A stretch of 64,000 bases of DNA from contig CM075772.1 of the NCBI GenBank assembly GCA_037974665.1, positions 38,475,052 to 38,539,051 of the forward strand. Reading direction: 5' to 3'. Within the stretch, counting starts at the first letter, position 1. Each line of letters starts with the position of its first letter. Shown here one piece after another: positions 45,340 to 56,442 of the stretch. The DNA comes from Ehretia macrophylla (taxonomy: Eukaryota > Streptophyta > Magnoliopsida > Boraginales > Ehretiaceae). The notes below the pieces were generated by a model that had not been told where the DNA came from, ran no database searches, and worked only from the letters and a program-made list of their open reading frames with translations. A program made the position numbers and the translations under genes.

Positions 45340-45820
45340 AATGTAATCAAAGGTTCCACGTTGGACCTCTTTTCAATGCAAATTTATTTTTTACCCAAAA
45401 AAAGAAATAAATGTTACACGTTGGACCTCCTTTTCAATACAAATTTTATTGTTTACTAAAAAAAAAAAGTTCCACATTAGACCACTTTTTTCATGCAATT
45501 ACTTTTTTGACTAAAAAGAAAAGAAAATCTTCACATTAGACTTTTTCTTGAGTGATTTCATTTTTTACCCAAAACAAAAAATTCTTGTCTAACTTCTTTT
45601 TCAATACAGTTTCATTTTTAACCAAAAAAAAGTTCCACGTTAGACCTCTTTTTGGTATAATTTTATTTTTTATCTAGAAAAAAGAAGTTCAACTTGGACC
45701 CATTTTTTAATGCAATTTCATTTTTTATCCAAAAAAAGGATGAGTTCAATGTTGAATCTCTTTTTCAATCAAATTTTATTTTTGACAAAAAAAAAAAGTT
45801 CCACATTGGACCAAACCTAA
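45340..45820. repeat. Degenerate ~60-base minisatellite ('ttccacgttggacct')
   Basis: About eight units, each with 'gttccacnttggacctcttt', 'ttcaatgcaattttattttt' and 'tgaccaaaaaaaaa' in variant forms, separated by A-runs of varying length. A second cluster lies at 46330-46590. Confidence 0.8.
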
Positions 45821-46329
45821 TCATTTCTACGAAGCTAAAGAGATGACAAAGAAAATCATAAATAAGTAAGAAAACATAACAGATGAAGATAAATATAATT
45901 TCCTTAATTTGATTTTACTAATAATATTGAACATAGAAAATGATAGGTAAAGACAAATATGTATCAAATATTTAATCTTTTGGATATAGTAAGATTTTTT
46001 TTTTTTTTTGTGAGCTTGATTTTTTAAAATTAATCAATCTTTTAATTAAAGCATAAATCAATTTTTATGAGGGAGGCTTTGTCATTTAAAAAATGAATGT
46101 CAATTTTTTTTCCACTTTTTTATGGCTCTTTTATGTAATTTTTACTATATGAAATTGAATTTTCTAAATTAATCAAGCTTTTAATTGAAAATAAAATAAT
46201 CTTATGAGGGAGGATTTGTCATTTAAACAATAAAGGTAGAATTTTTTTGATTATTTATAATTTTAAATTTAAATTTTAATCTATGAGTCGAATTTGTAAT
46301 TTTTTAGATAGAAGTAAAAAGAAAGAAAA

Positions 46330-46590
46330 TGGACATTTTTATCGATGAAATTTTATTTTTGATAAAAAAAAAAGAATAAAAGTTCCAAATCTAACTTCTT
46401 TTTCAATGCAATTTCATTTTGGACCAAAAAAAAAGATAGAGGTTCAACTTGAACCTATTTTCAATGCAATTTTAGTTTTGACCAAAAAAAAAATTTTTAA
46501 AAGTTCAATGTTGGATCTCTTTTTCAATGCAGTTTTATTTTTGACCAAAAAGAAAAAAGAAAAGCTCTAGATTGGACGATGCCTATGCAT
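46330..46590. repeat. Second cluster of the same minisatellite (4 units)
   Basis: Same consensus as 45340-45820. The sequence after each cluster is also shared: 45820-46230 matches 46580-47060 ('cataacagatgaagacaaat', 'aagcttttaattgaaaataa', 'tatgagggaggctttgtcat'), giving a larger tandem unit of about 760 bases. Confidence 0.75.
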
Positions 46591-47109
46591 TGTTACGAAG
46601 CTTGTGAGATGGCAAATAAGATCGTAAATAAATAGATAAATAACATAACAGATGAAGACAAATGTAATGTCTTAATTTTATTTTTATTTATAATATCTAC
46701 CACCTAAACATGTTTTCATTTTGATATTATCTACATGTCATTTAACACAAAAAATAACATATGATGACAAATGTGAATCGAATATTAAATTTATTAGATG
46801 TAAGTAAGATTCCTTTTTTGTGAGATTGAAAATTTTAAATTCACCAAGCTTTTAATTAAAAAATAAAATAATTTTATGAGAGAAACTATTTCATTTAAAA
46901 AATGAATGTTGAATTTTTTTTTTCACCTATTTATGCTTCATGAATGTAATTTTAGTTATATTAAGTGAATTTTCTAAATTGATCAAGCTTTTAATTGAAA
47001 AATAAAATTATTTTATGAGGGAGGCTTTGTCATTTAAAAAATGATGTAGAATTTTCTTTTCGCTTATTTTTAATTTTTTATTTTTTTTTTAATTTATAAA
47101 TCAAATACT

Positions 47110-49739
47110 TCAGTCTTTTACATAGAAGTAATATTTTTATGTTTATTTATTTATAGAAATGGTACTTATTTGATTACTTGTAGCATAATGGTGCTTTTAG
47201 ATAGAAGTAAAAATACTTTTTTCTTGTTGTGGTTATCTATTATATTTAGAAGAATATTTTCAACATTTGAATTATTTCAACAAATTATAGAATGCATTTG
47301 TGACATTTTCTGGATCATATTACATAATAGAACTATGAGAATTCATCTTATTTGAAAAAGGGTCTATCAACTCCTATTACTGTAAACATCGTTAAAATTG
47401 AAATTGTTAATGTAAACAACATTCGGTGAATATAAAAAGGAACAGTAATTCAGTTATTAGATATCCAAAGTTACCATTATTAATATCCATGATTGTATCT
47501 CTATCATTGTGCACTTAATCAAGTATTTTTCTAAAATTATATTTAATTTAAGAAGAGACATCTATTGCTAACAACAAAATTAAAAACAGATCATGTAATA
47601 AATTTTAATGGATACTTTTATACTTTTTGTTTAAAGTTAGTCAACTTTTAATTGTAATATTTATGAACGATTAATTGTTTATATACTGTGATAGGTCACC
47701 TGAGAACTCTGTGGTATTGAATTCTGAAATAGTTGTTGCTTAGCTTATCGAACATGTATAGATATAGACAATTATTACAGGATCATACACAATGCAACTC
47801 TAACAAAAAGTTACGATTTGTTAATCCTTTTTCCAATTGATACCAAATCTCTTTGAAAGCGAAAAAAAAAAAAAATCTCATACTAAAACATCTGTAGTTA
47901 ACCTCTACCTCAACTTTTTCACAATGATTAAACTTGGCCAATATTTAAAAAAGTATATACTAAAATATGGTTAAGAAATGATACACATTGAAACTATATG
48001 ACTATATAATAGAGATTCCAATTTAAGTAGTTATGTGAAATCTCCACCTTTTATGAAGCACAATATAAATCTAATTGCAGTCACTATAAGCTCCTAAATG
48101 ACTTCTTTTTTTGCCACTATTGTTTACATATACCCAAATTTGTTATGACATTCCCCATAAATGCATATCATGTATAATAAAAAAGGGAAGTAAAAAAATA
48201 GTAGCAAGATACCATGTGCTGAATGTCTACAATTGTTGTGCTTGAATCATTATACCTTTTTGCAGCAACTATACTGATTGTAAATTCAATTATGTAACAA
48301 TCCATTGTTGAAACTTGCAGAAGTTTGTTAGGATCTGACTTTTTCTAATATTTAAATGGATACAAGTCTACCTTCCTTATCTACATCAAGATAACCATGA
48401 TAGTAAAATTGTAAAACCTCATTGAACTGGAATTTAACGGATATGCAATAACTTGAAGTTTTTTAATTGAAGTTTTGTCAAAATAAACTGAAATTATTAA
48501 GTAAATGTTGCGTTTCCATATTTGAGGCCTTCGAAGGATAATAATAATAATTTGACAAATGAAAAATATAATAACAATAACAATAACAACGCCTCATTAG
48601 AGAACAATTAAACAAAAGAAGGTAAATAATCTCATTTTCAAATGACTACTGCATAGTAATACTTGAATGAGAAGCAAAAAAGAGAGAAAATGACTACAAC
48701 TCATACAAATTCACAATAATTTGATTAAAAAATATAAAGAAGTTGTGTGTATAGGTTTTGTTAAATAAACTTCTACTGATAGAGATAAAAAGAAGTTTAA
48801 ATGAAGATAAGATACATTCTTACAATACCTAGAATACAAACTTCAGATATAACCTAATTTAATAAATATGTTGGTTAGTTTTGTATATGAATTTTGTTTT
48901 ATTAGATGTATTTAAGATCGAGATAGTACAAAATTGAAAATTTTCAAATAACCGGATAGTATTGTTATTTTTTTAGTAGGGGTATTAATTTGCTTAAATT
49001 TAATCTAATGGTTGGTTGTATGTTTGGATTTTGTCAATCAAATAAATTCAAAATTATAAATTTTATTTTTTTAAGGGTGCTAATTTATTTACTTACATGT
49101 CGTATGATGGCTTTTTCTGGAGGGATGCTCTTTTGCTTATACGTGACAAGGTGGTTGTTACTTTATAATGTTGATAGATATATAATTTAATAAATTAAGA
49201 TTTTAAGCAAACTCCAAAATAAAAATAAAAATAAAAATTCATGTTAAACCTCTATCAAATTGGGACCAAAACTGCATGGTTTGGAATGAAGATATTATGA
49301 CCCCAAAAAAAAAGAATGAACATAGTATCCTAGAAAATATCAAGCCAATTGCATCATTTGATTTATGACAATATGGTTACTCGAATGATTCACATAATTA
49401 AAAATTAATATCTATAAGGAAAACATTATTGCTCATTTTTTTCAATTTTTTTGTAGAAATATATCGGTTTCACTACGTAGGAAGGTGCCAAAAAAACTTT
49501 GACCAAAAAAAGAGAAAATAATGAACATAATATCCTAGGAAACACTGAGCTAATTGCATCATTCAATTGATGACGATATATGGTCTCCTAAATGATTCTA
49601 ATAAGTAAAAATTAATATCTATATAGAAAATAATTATTGCTAATTTTCTTTTTCTTTTTTTTTATTTTATTTCGTGGAAAGTTTATTGGCTTCCTGGAAA
49701 GTTTATTTCAAAAATATTATCCAAAAAGATCGATAGAAA
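47110..49739. other. Intergenic / decayed repeat
   Basis: No supported gene. 48780-48870 repeats a motif at 45200-45300 ('tttaaatgaagataagat', 'aatacaaacttcagatata'). Two segments near 49310-49460 and 49510-49670 are direct diverged copies ('aacatagtatcctagaaaat', 'aaaaattaatatctatat'). Short open frames at 47170 and 48990 look random. Confidence 0.45.
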
Positions 49740-50110
49740 TAATATTTAATATTATATTAAAAAATATTAAAATAAAGTAAAAAAATAACTTTGTAGTAGA
49801 TCATAAATATCACATGATATATAACCCATCAAACAACAAAAATCGAACAAAATACTCTTGAATACAAATCTTTCACTTCCTTAATCATCTTCCTTATTTT
49901 ATTAAGATACATCTCAAATCCAATTTTATTATTCTCTCTATCTATTGCCTACATCTTCCTTGTTTTAGTAAGATACATCTCAAATCTAATTTTATTATTC
50001 TTTCTATCTATTGCTTAACCCAAACCCTCTTTGAGGATGTGACTGAAAAACTTGAACCCCTCAACAATATTTTCAAAGCATTGGGATATTACACCAAACC
50101 AATTTCCTGC
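49740..50110. repeat. Dispersed segment related to 6290-6600
   Basis: See 6290-6600. Here a 70-base piece ('catcttcctta/ttttattaagatacatct') is itself duplicated at 49889 and 49952. Minus-strand reading is exon-like but stop-broken. Confidence 0.4.
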
Positions 50111-51499
50111 AGCATAAAAAAATTAACAGTGATGAGTAAAACTAATAAGCAAACAAATTTAGTATTAGTAATAATTATGAAATCGATTCGATTGTTGTTA
50201 TATCAACAATCATCTTGTCAACAATGTTTGTAGAACTTGATCCAATTGTAATAACATCAAATAATTTAACAAAAACTAAAAACCAAATTGAGCAAATAAA
50301 TTAATTACAAATTAAACAATAATAATTTGGACTCATGAATAAAAAGACACTAAGATTTATTTTATGAACAACTATCACCAATTTTACAGATGCAAAAGAA
50401 AAAAATTGCAGATCATGTATATACACATTAGGGTCATGTGATTTATACAGAAAAATGAGTTTAAATGAAGATAGAATCTATTTACAAGATACATAGGATA
50501 AAACTAAAGAATGATGAGTATATTCAGTTGCTTTAACAATGGTCGTGTTCAATTAGATAGGCTGCTTTTGATCTAGATCAATAATTGGTGGTATCTTTTT
50601 TTTTCATTCTAGCTAGAATTGTGTTCATCACCATGTGCTTATAAGAGACTTTGAAAGTTGTCCCCTATTTCATGTGCTTATCACACCTTATTTTTTCAGT
50701 ACTGCAGAAAAACATAATCTATCATTGCCCATAGTACATATGCATTAAACATATAGGGCAGGAAACAAAAGAAGTTGTGAAAATTTTTAGTTCAGTCTAA
50801 ACGGAAGGTAAGCTGCTGTGAAAGTAAACAGGCCCAAAAAGCTCATATGGATGTATGGTTTTTCAGGTACTACATAACTTTCACATTATAAGAGTTTTAT
50901 TCTCTCACTGACCATTAACAAATACACCACAAGGATGCAACCAGAGAGGAAAAACTTTAGAGTAGCAAGAATTTTTTGACAAGCAATGAAGGTTTTTGAA
51001 AATATTTTAAATAAACAAATGTCATAGATCTGTTGGTCTACATTGGTACTATTTTTATAAATTCGGTCATGCAGTGAACATGAGACAATTAGCTTTTACC
51101 TTTTTCCCTAAGTTCACATGCAAAATCCTAACAAATATCAATCATGAATTAAAATAAATTCCAAGTAATGAATCTGAGCAAGCTCCTGTAATGTATTAAT
51201 TGTATACCCAAATAACCAAGTAATTCTAATTGAATGTGTCTCCAACTTTCTGTTATTTTTCTGAATCTAGTCATTGAACTCACTGCTTTACTTTTGCTTT
51301 CTGTCTCCGATTCGCTCTTCTTTTCCTCAATATTATTACTTTTCCAATTTAACATATGATATAGTCCTTATCATGTCCATAAAAGGAATGCTGCAGGCAC
51401 ATTTTGTATTCATTTGCGTGTATTCTTATAAAAAAAACATGCAATTGATAGGAAGACAGAAAACAAAGTGGTCGTATATGCAGCTATGATACAAGCATG
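50111..51499. other. Intergenic, nothing recognised
   Basis: AT-rich. No later peroxiredoxin exons could be identified downstream of the fragment at 51.5 kb. Confidence 0.4.
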
Positions 51500-51502
51500 A
51501 TT

Positions 51503-51586
51503 ACCATGATGAATTCCTGATAAAAAACGGCTTCTACTTCAAAGTCTGGTGCTTTATTGGCCACAAGTTGAAGCTCACCCTCTGCA
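51503..51586 (-). pseudogene. Orphan exon of chloroplast-type 2-Cys peroxiredoxin
   Basis: After a CTGCAG acceptor the minus strand reads EGELQLVANKAPDFEVEAVF, then YQEFIM, and meets a GTAATC donor-like site. Plant 2-Cys peroxiredoxins (BAS1 type) have a very similar stretch just before the strand leading to the peroxidatic Cys. Neither the Cys-bearing exon nor a transit-peptide exon is visible nearby, so this is an isolated, probably captured or decayed exon. 2-Cys peroxiredoxins reduce peroxides in the chloroplast stroma. Confidence 0.65.
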
Positions 51587-51779
51587 GATTGCAAATAATT
51601 CGTAAAATTTCAACAATTTAAAAATAAATCCAATAAAACAACATCACATAGAAAAATAATAGTGTTAGTGCTTGAACTATAATAGACAGTATCTCCTGTG
51701 CAAACGTTGATTTTTCAGACTTCAATTTATTAGTTTAAAGAAAAGATAACACTATTAATAAAGTAGAGATAACGTTACT

Positions 51780-52415
51780 AATAAAATGATAATTTCTACA
51801 ATAAAGTAGAGATAACGTATTGATAGAGATAACAAAAATTTGAAATAAGAAATGATAGAGTCCTATGATAGATGGAAAATCTTAACAAAATATATAATAT
51901 AAATTTAATTGATATAATTTAGATAATACTGCATTTAAATCCAAATAATATGATTTAGATAATATTAAAATATAGAGTATAAATCTACATAATATGATTT
52001 AAATAATATTACATTTAATAATTATCAAAAAAATCAATTTAATATTAAAATATTTATATTTACTTATGAAGAGCAAGTTATTCGTGTACATCATCAAACT
52101 TTAATTAAGTATATATACTAAAATATAGAATATAAATTTCAATCAATAGTTATCAAAGTTAATAAAAATAGAAATATTATAATCTATAAGAATCATTTCA
52201 AAGTTTCAAAGTTAATTATCTAGTAAATTATAATATAATATGATTAGGATAATTATCGGTAATATTAATCTGTAAAAATCATTTCCAAATTTTAAAATTA
52301 TTTTTGTAGTATATTTACATATAATAATATGATTATTTATTTTTTTTGTAAAAATGTTTACAAGTGCTCATAACGCGACACATGGCACTCTTGGTTATTC
52401 TCTTAAAATATATAA
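51780..52415. repeat. Dispersed AT-rich repeat, cut by a Helitron at 52416
   Basis: Related to 11811-12541. 52240-52414 matches 12360-12534 and 5040-5161 ('atattaatctgtaaaaatc', 'cacatggcactcttggtta'). It breaks off at TATATAA (to 52415), where the uninterrupted copies continue with TGATGATG. Confidence 0.75.
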
Positions 52416-53600
52416 CTAGTCTTATTCCCATGCAATGCACGGGTGTCATATGGGTGTAATCTAAATACTCTAAAAAATATGAAATATAAAACTAATTCAT
52501 TGAACTTCTTAATCACATTATTGAGAGACTAATATATAGCTACTCTTTTATATCATTATAAATAAATAAATAAATAACATATATAAACACTTAATTTTCT
52601 GAAAAAAATGTGATGGTAACCACTATTTTTTGCACAGATTAGGTGTTCCAAAAGATATTTGTATGTATCTCCTTTTCACAAGTTGTTGTCTTTACAAAGT
52701 TCACATCATCTCCTCCTAATTTGATGTCATTCTTACTATTTCCTCATATGATCAACTTGCAAATTTAATTTTTACAATTTGAAGTTTCAAGGGTCCAATG
52801 GTCAATCTAACCATAGATATGCTTTTTAACAAAAAATGCAACAATGCTCGGCATTACACAAAGAAATATTATTTGACCATGAATAACATGTGTTTTGACT
52901 TAGATTTGTTATTGCTTTCACTTCACATGTCTCATTAATTTGAAATGCATTAATAATACCATGTTAGTTTAAAGTAACCCCATACACTTTGTAAGATAAC
53001 ACTGAAACATATTGTCTAATAAAAATCGAATAATGAACAAATCATCTCAGAAATCACATAATAAAAGACTTTATTTTTATTGCTACTATTACAATATAAG
53101 GTAAAATAGTGATGGAAAAGGAACATCAACATATTGAATATAATCAAAGGTATGATGTAAATAATAAGAACGACATATTGGCCTAATTTATTCTTTAGAA
53201 TACTTCTTTATAGACCACATTGGTTATAGTTTTTGATACTTTATAATCACCAGATTTTATCAAATTATTCAATCTTTTTTTACTTGTTACTCATTAAAGT
53301 GCAACATATAGGTGTTTATGACTGAAAACGGTCTTAAAGGATACAGCCCAATATAGGAAAGAGTATGACCCTGATTTTTGTTTATAGTCATAACAAAACA
53401 TACAGCCAAATGAAATTATCTTCACTGGAATTTAATAGCAAACTGTGGTTAGACAGGATCATAGTCCTTCAGGATATTAACACAATATTTTCTATGTTAC
53501 TCCCAAAAATAATGTTAACTTTAATAACATATTTAGCAAACTTAGTAATTTGCAGCCCTCGAGAAGTCATCAATTTTTGTCTATAACTTAATATAATGTC
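52416..53600 (-). mobile_element. Helitron (3' end plus helicase remnant)
   Basis: On the minus strand it ends with the hairpin CCCGTGCATTGCATGGG (52427-52443), AATAAGA, CTAG (52416-52419) and host T. Upstream lies a decayed helicase tail (53195-53600). Copies of the host repeat at 12534 and 5161 show the unoccupied A-T insertion point. The 3' 0.6 kb is shared with 3485-4243 and 62.5-63.4 kb. The 5' end was not found; the element may extend past 54 kb. Confidence 0.75.
53195..53600 (-). pseudogene. Helitron PIF1-type helicase, decayed C-terminus
   Basis: The minus strand contains LQITKFAKYVIKVNI and FGSNIEN, then MTINKNQGHTLSYIGLY (from 53391 downward), then after a frame change HLYVAL, VTSKK and finally ITNVVYKEVF with a stop at 53195-53197. 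This is the order at the end of plant Helitron Rep/helicase proteins (MTINKSQGQ, then LYVALSR, then NVVYKE). Several stops and frame changes exclude function. In an intact Helitron this domain unwinds DNA for rolling-circle transposition. Confidence 0.75.
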
Positions 53601-55580
53601 ACTTCAAGTTTAATACAAATTTATATGGCTTTAAGAAGTAAAACATTCCAAAATGGAATGTGAAAGTGAAATTTTCTTCATTTCTTTGAGTATTTATGTA
53701 ACTAAAAAGTCGACTGTATTATTTAAATATTTGTTTTATATTATGGGAAATTGCACATATTAGAGTAATCAATTATGCTCTTAGAAAAAGACAACTTCTT
53801 GAAATTAAATGAGTTGATAGGTTATTAGAAATAAAAGAAAATGGTCATGAAGGTCATATTCGTCTTAAGGGTTTCTTGCTCTGTACAATTATCAATAGAT
53901 GGACTTGGATCATCTCATAACGATATAACATTATCAAAGAGTTTCAATAGTAATGATATGTTTAATCCATTGGTGATTATATTTCCGTGTAGTTATGAAA
54001 AAATTATCTAGCTATTGAGCACCAATGAATCTCTATCACAGCGTTCCAAATCCTCAAGATCTGCAATTGTCTGATATCCAACATCCGGCCCAAAAGATAG
54101 GTAAACAACATATGAGGAACATATATATAAAAGCAGAAACTTACCAAGGCCAAATACATACCATAAGATAACAACAACATTTAGATTCACGTACCCTGCT
54201 TGTTTATTAATTATAATTCTCTAGAGTTTCATATTCATCAACCAATTTTAGTACACACAGGGTAAAGATAAATAGAAACCCTATCCACTAAAAGCAACAA
54301 GAAAGCTACATAAAATATACGCTCTACGTACAGATAGATGTGACCAAGAAATGATGGATTATATTTCACAAATAGATGCTGAGACTAAAAAGCTCGGCTC
54401 AGCTTTAACCAATTTTAAACTACATACTATGTAGGATTAAGGATATCTTGTTACTGGGTTAGGTTAAGTTTCCTAAGAAACGTTGGTAATAATACAGTTA
54501 AACCTTAATTGACCGCTCTGTGCAACTTCTTTTTCCTTGAATGATGAGTATCATTGCCCAGATGGTCATTCCTACTGGACCTGAGATTTTGTTACCCAAG
54601 AACCTCCCCAAGTCTCTCCCGCAGAACCGATTAGAATCACACAAATCTAAAGTCGACCGACAAGTATAACCATTCAAGTCCTAACAACAAAATGTAGAAA
54701 ATGAATAAAGTAAAACCAATTAAACTTAAAATCAATAATGGAAAAACAATTAAAAATTAAACCTATAAAATTAGACTCCACAATGTAAAAGCAATTGAAA
54801 GAAAAACAACCACTTTTCGTTCTATCAGTTTAAACTTCATATAACAACAAAAGGTTATCGTTGACTTCTTTAATGAATATAAAATCAGATTAGTAAATTT
54901 ATAACAATGTCATACTTCTCATACATCATAACTGAACGGTGCCCAAATGCACATATAATGTAAGCAATCAAGTGATACTTTTTTTTTTTTTGTTGAGTAA
55001 ATGTATTCATTTCAAATCAACAAACTTCAACAAATTTACAAAATAGAAAAGTTGCAAGACCTATTTTAACAAAAAACTCAATAGTCTACTTTTTAAAAAA
55101 ATTTCAAAGATTCAGCAACCTAGGCCAGTTCATCGCATCCAGCCTGAAACCCATGTACCAGGCGGAAATCAGAATTAGGGATTGATCATGAATCAGAGAA
55201 AATTAAATTGACAGGATCATTTTTTTACCTGATTGTACAGTCTTGACCGGCGAGCAAATTGCATGTTTGACTGCTTACTGGAAAACAATCTCTTATGTGG
55301 GTACATCAACAATCAATCTTAAATTTTGAAAACGATCCGCACATCCTAATAAAATGAAGCTAAACTCCCTTAAACTAACCATTCAACTAAACTACACTTG
55401 CTAAATGAAATAAAGCAATCTAAACCTGTGATCATCATATTCTTAACTTATTTAATGGAACAATAAGCAACATATAAACAAAACAAATTAATAACCACAA
55501 AAGATAAATCAAATTTCTAGGCAAATGCTTAACAATTATCAGAATTTAACATTTTCAACAAAGACACTAAACTAGAAGAG
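53601..55580. other. Intergenic; exon-like pieces not recognised
   Basis: Minus-strand pieces near 54010-54095 (TIADLEDLERCDRDS after a CAG) and 54540-54660 (GNKISGPVGMTIWAM) look mildly coding but belong to no family I can name. 54969-55130 begins with a T-run and resembles the reverse complement of a polyadenylated retroposon end. No complete gene. Confidence 0.35.
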
Positions 55581-55938
55581 AAACAACTAGGAATGGCAGC
55601 GGTTCGGTTAACCCTGCGATTTTTGAAAAAATCAAAACTAAAACTGTTTATCAAACTGAAACCGAAAACTGCCGGGTTTAAAAATTATTATACAAAATCG
55701 AAACCGATGGGTTTAAAAAAACCGCGGATAACTGAAACCAAAATCGAAAAATTAAAAAAAATAATAATTTAAATAGAAAAAGAGTCTAAAACATTTTAAA
55801 CTTAGATCTAAGAGAATGACAAGCCCAAAGTTTGACTACATTAAGGTTTTAACAACAACGAATCGTATGTGCCAAAATGAGAACTAAAAATACAAACTAC
55901 ATCAATCTCAAATAATAAAAAGATATATATATATATAT

Positions 55939-56420
55939 TGTTGGAAAGTAAACTTGAATTTGGGCTAAGGTAAATTTGGGCTAAGGATTAGACATCAAGT
56001 ATTTGGGCTAAGTATTAACACTAAAGTATTTGGGCTAGCTAAAATATTTACTCACTTGACCCAAAAGAATAAGAGCATTGCCCAATTATAAGCCCAGGCC
56101 CTATATCTAGAGAAATCTTGAAGTTGAGATATTTTCTAGGAAGTATCTAAAGAGAAATATTTTATTTGACTAGCTAGAAAGATCTAGGAATATTATCTAG
56201 CATATTCTAAGAATCTTTAAAATATCTTGTGTGTAGAATGCTCCTTAAACACCTATAAATAGGGGGCAACTTCAAGCATTTGTAACAAAAAAAAAAGCCA
56301 AAGTTGTAATCTTCTCTTCAATACAAATTCTCTAGTTCCTCTAAAATTCTCCTCTTCCACTTCCTAAATATTTTCTACATAAGTTCTAGTTCTCTAAATT
56401 AGTCTAGGCCTATCACAACA
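55939..56420 (+). repeat. Copia 5' LTR
   Basis: 482 bases, TGTTGG...CACAACA. TATAAAT at 56254-56260. U3 carries four 'tttgggcta' words within the first ~100 bases. Confidence 0.95.
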
Positions 56421-56423
56421 AAG

Positions 56424-56436
56424 TGGTATCAAGAGC
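56424..56436 (+). promoter_or_regulatory. Primer-binding site (initiator Met tRNA type)
   Basis: TGGTATCAAGAGC starts three bases after the LTR. It is complementary to the 3' end of plant initiator-Met tRNA except for one extra A. It would prime minus-strand DNA synthesis. Confidence 0.8.
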
Positions 56437-56442
56437 TAGGTT

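Noticed and set aside
51149-51355. 68-codon minus-strand frame considered as a further peroxiredoxin exon
   Set aside because: Its residues do not contain the FTFVCPTE peroxidatic-Cys motif or any other peroxiredoxin block.
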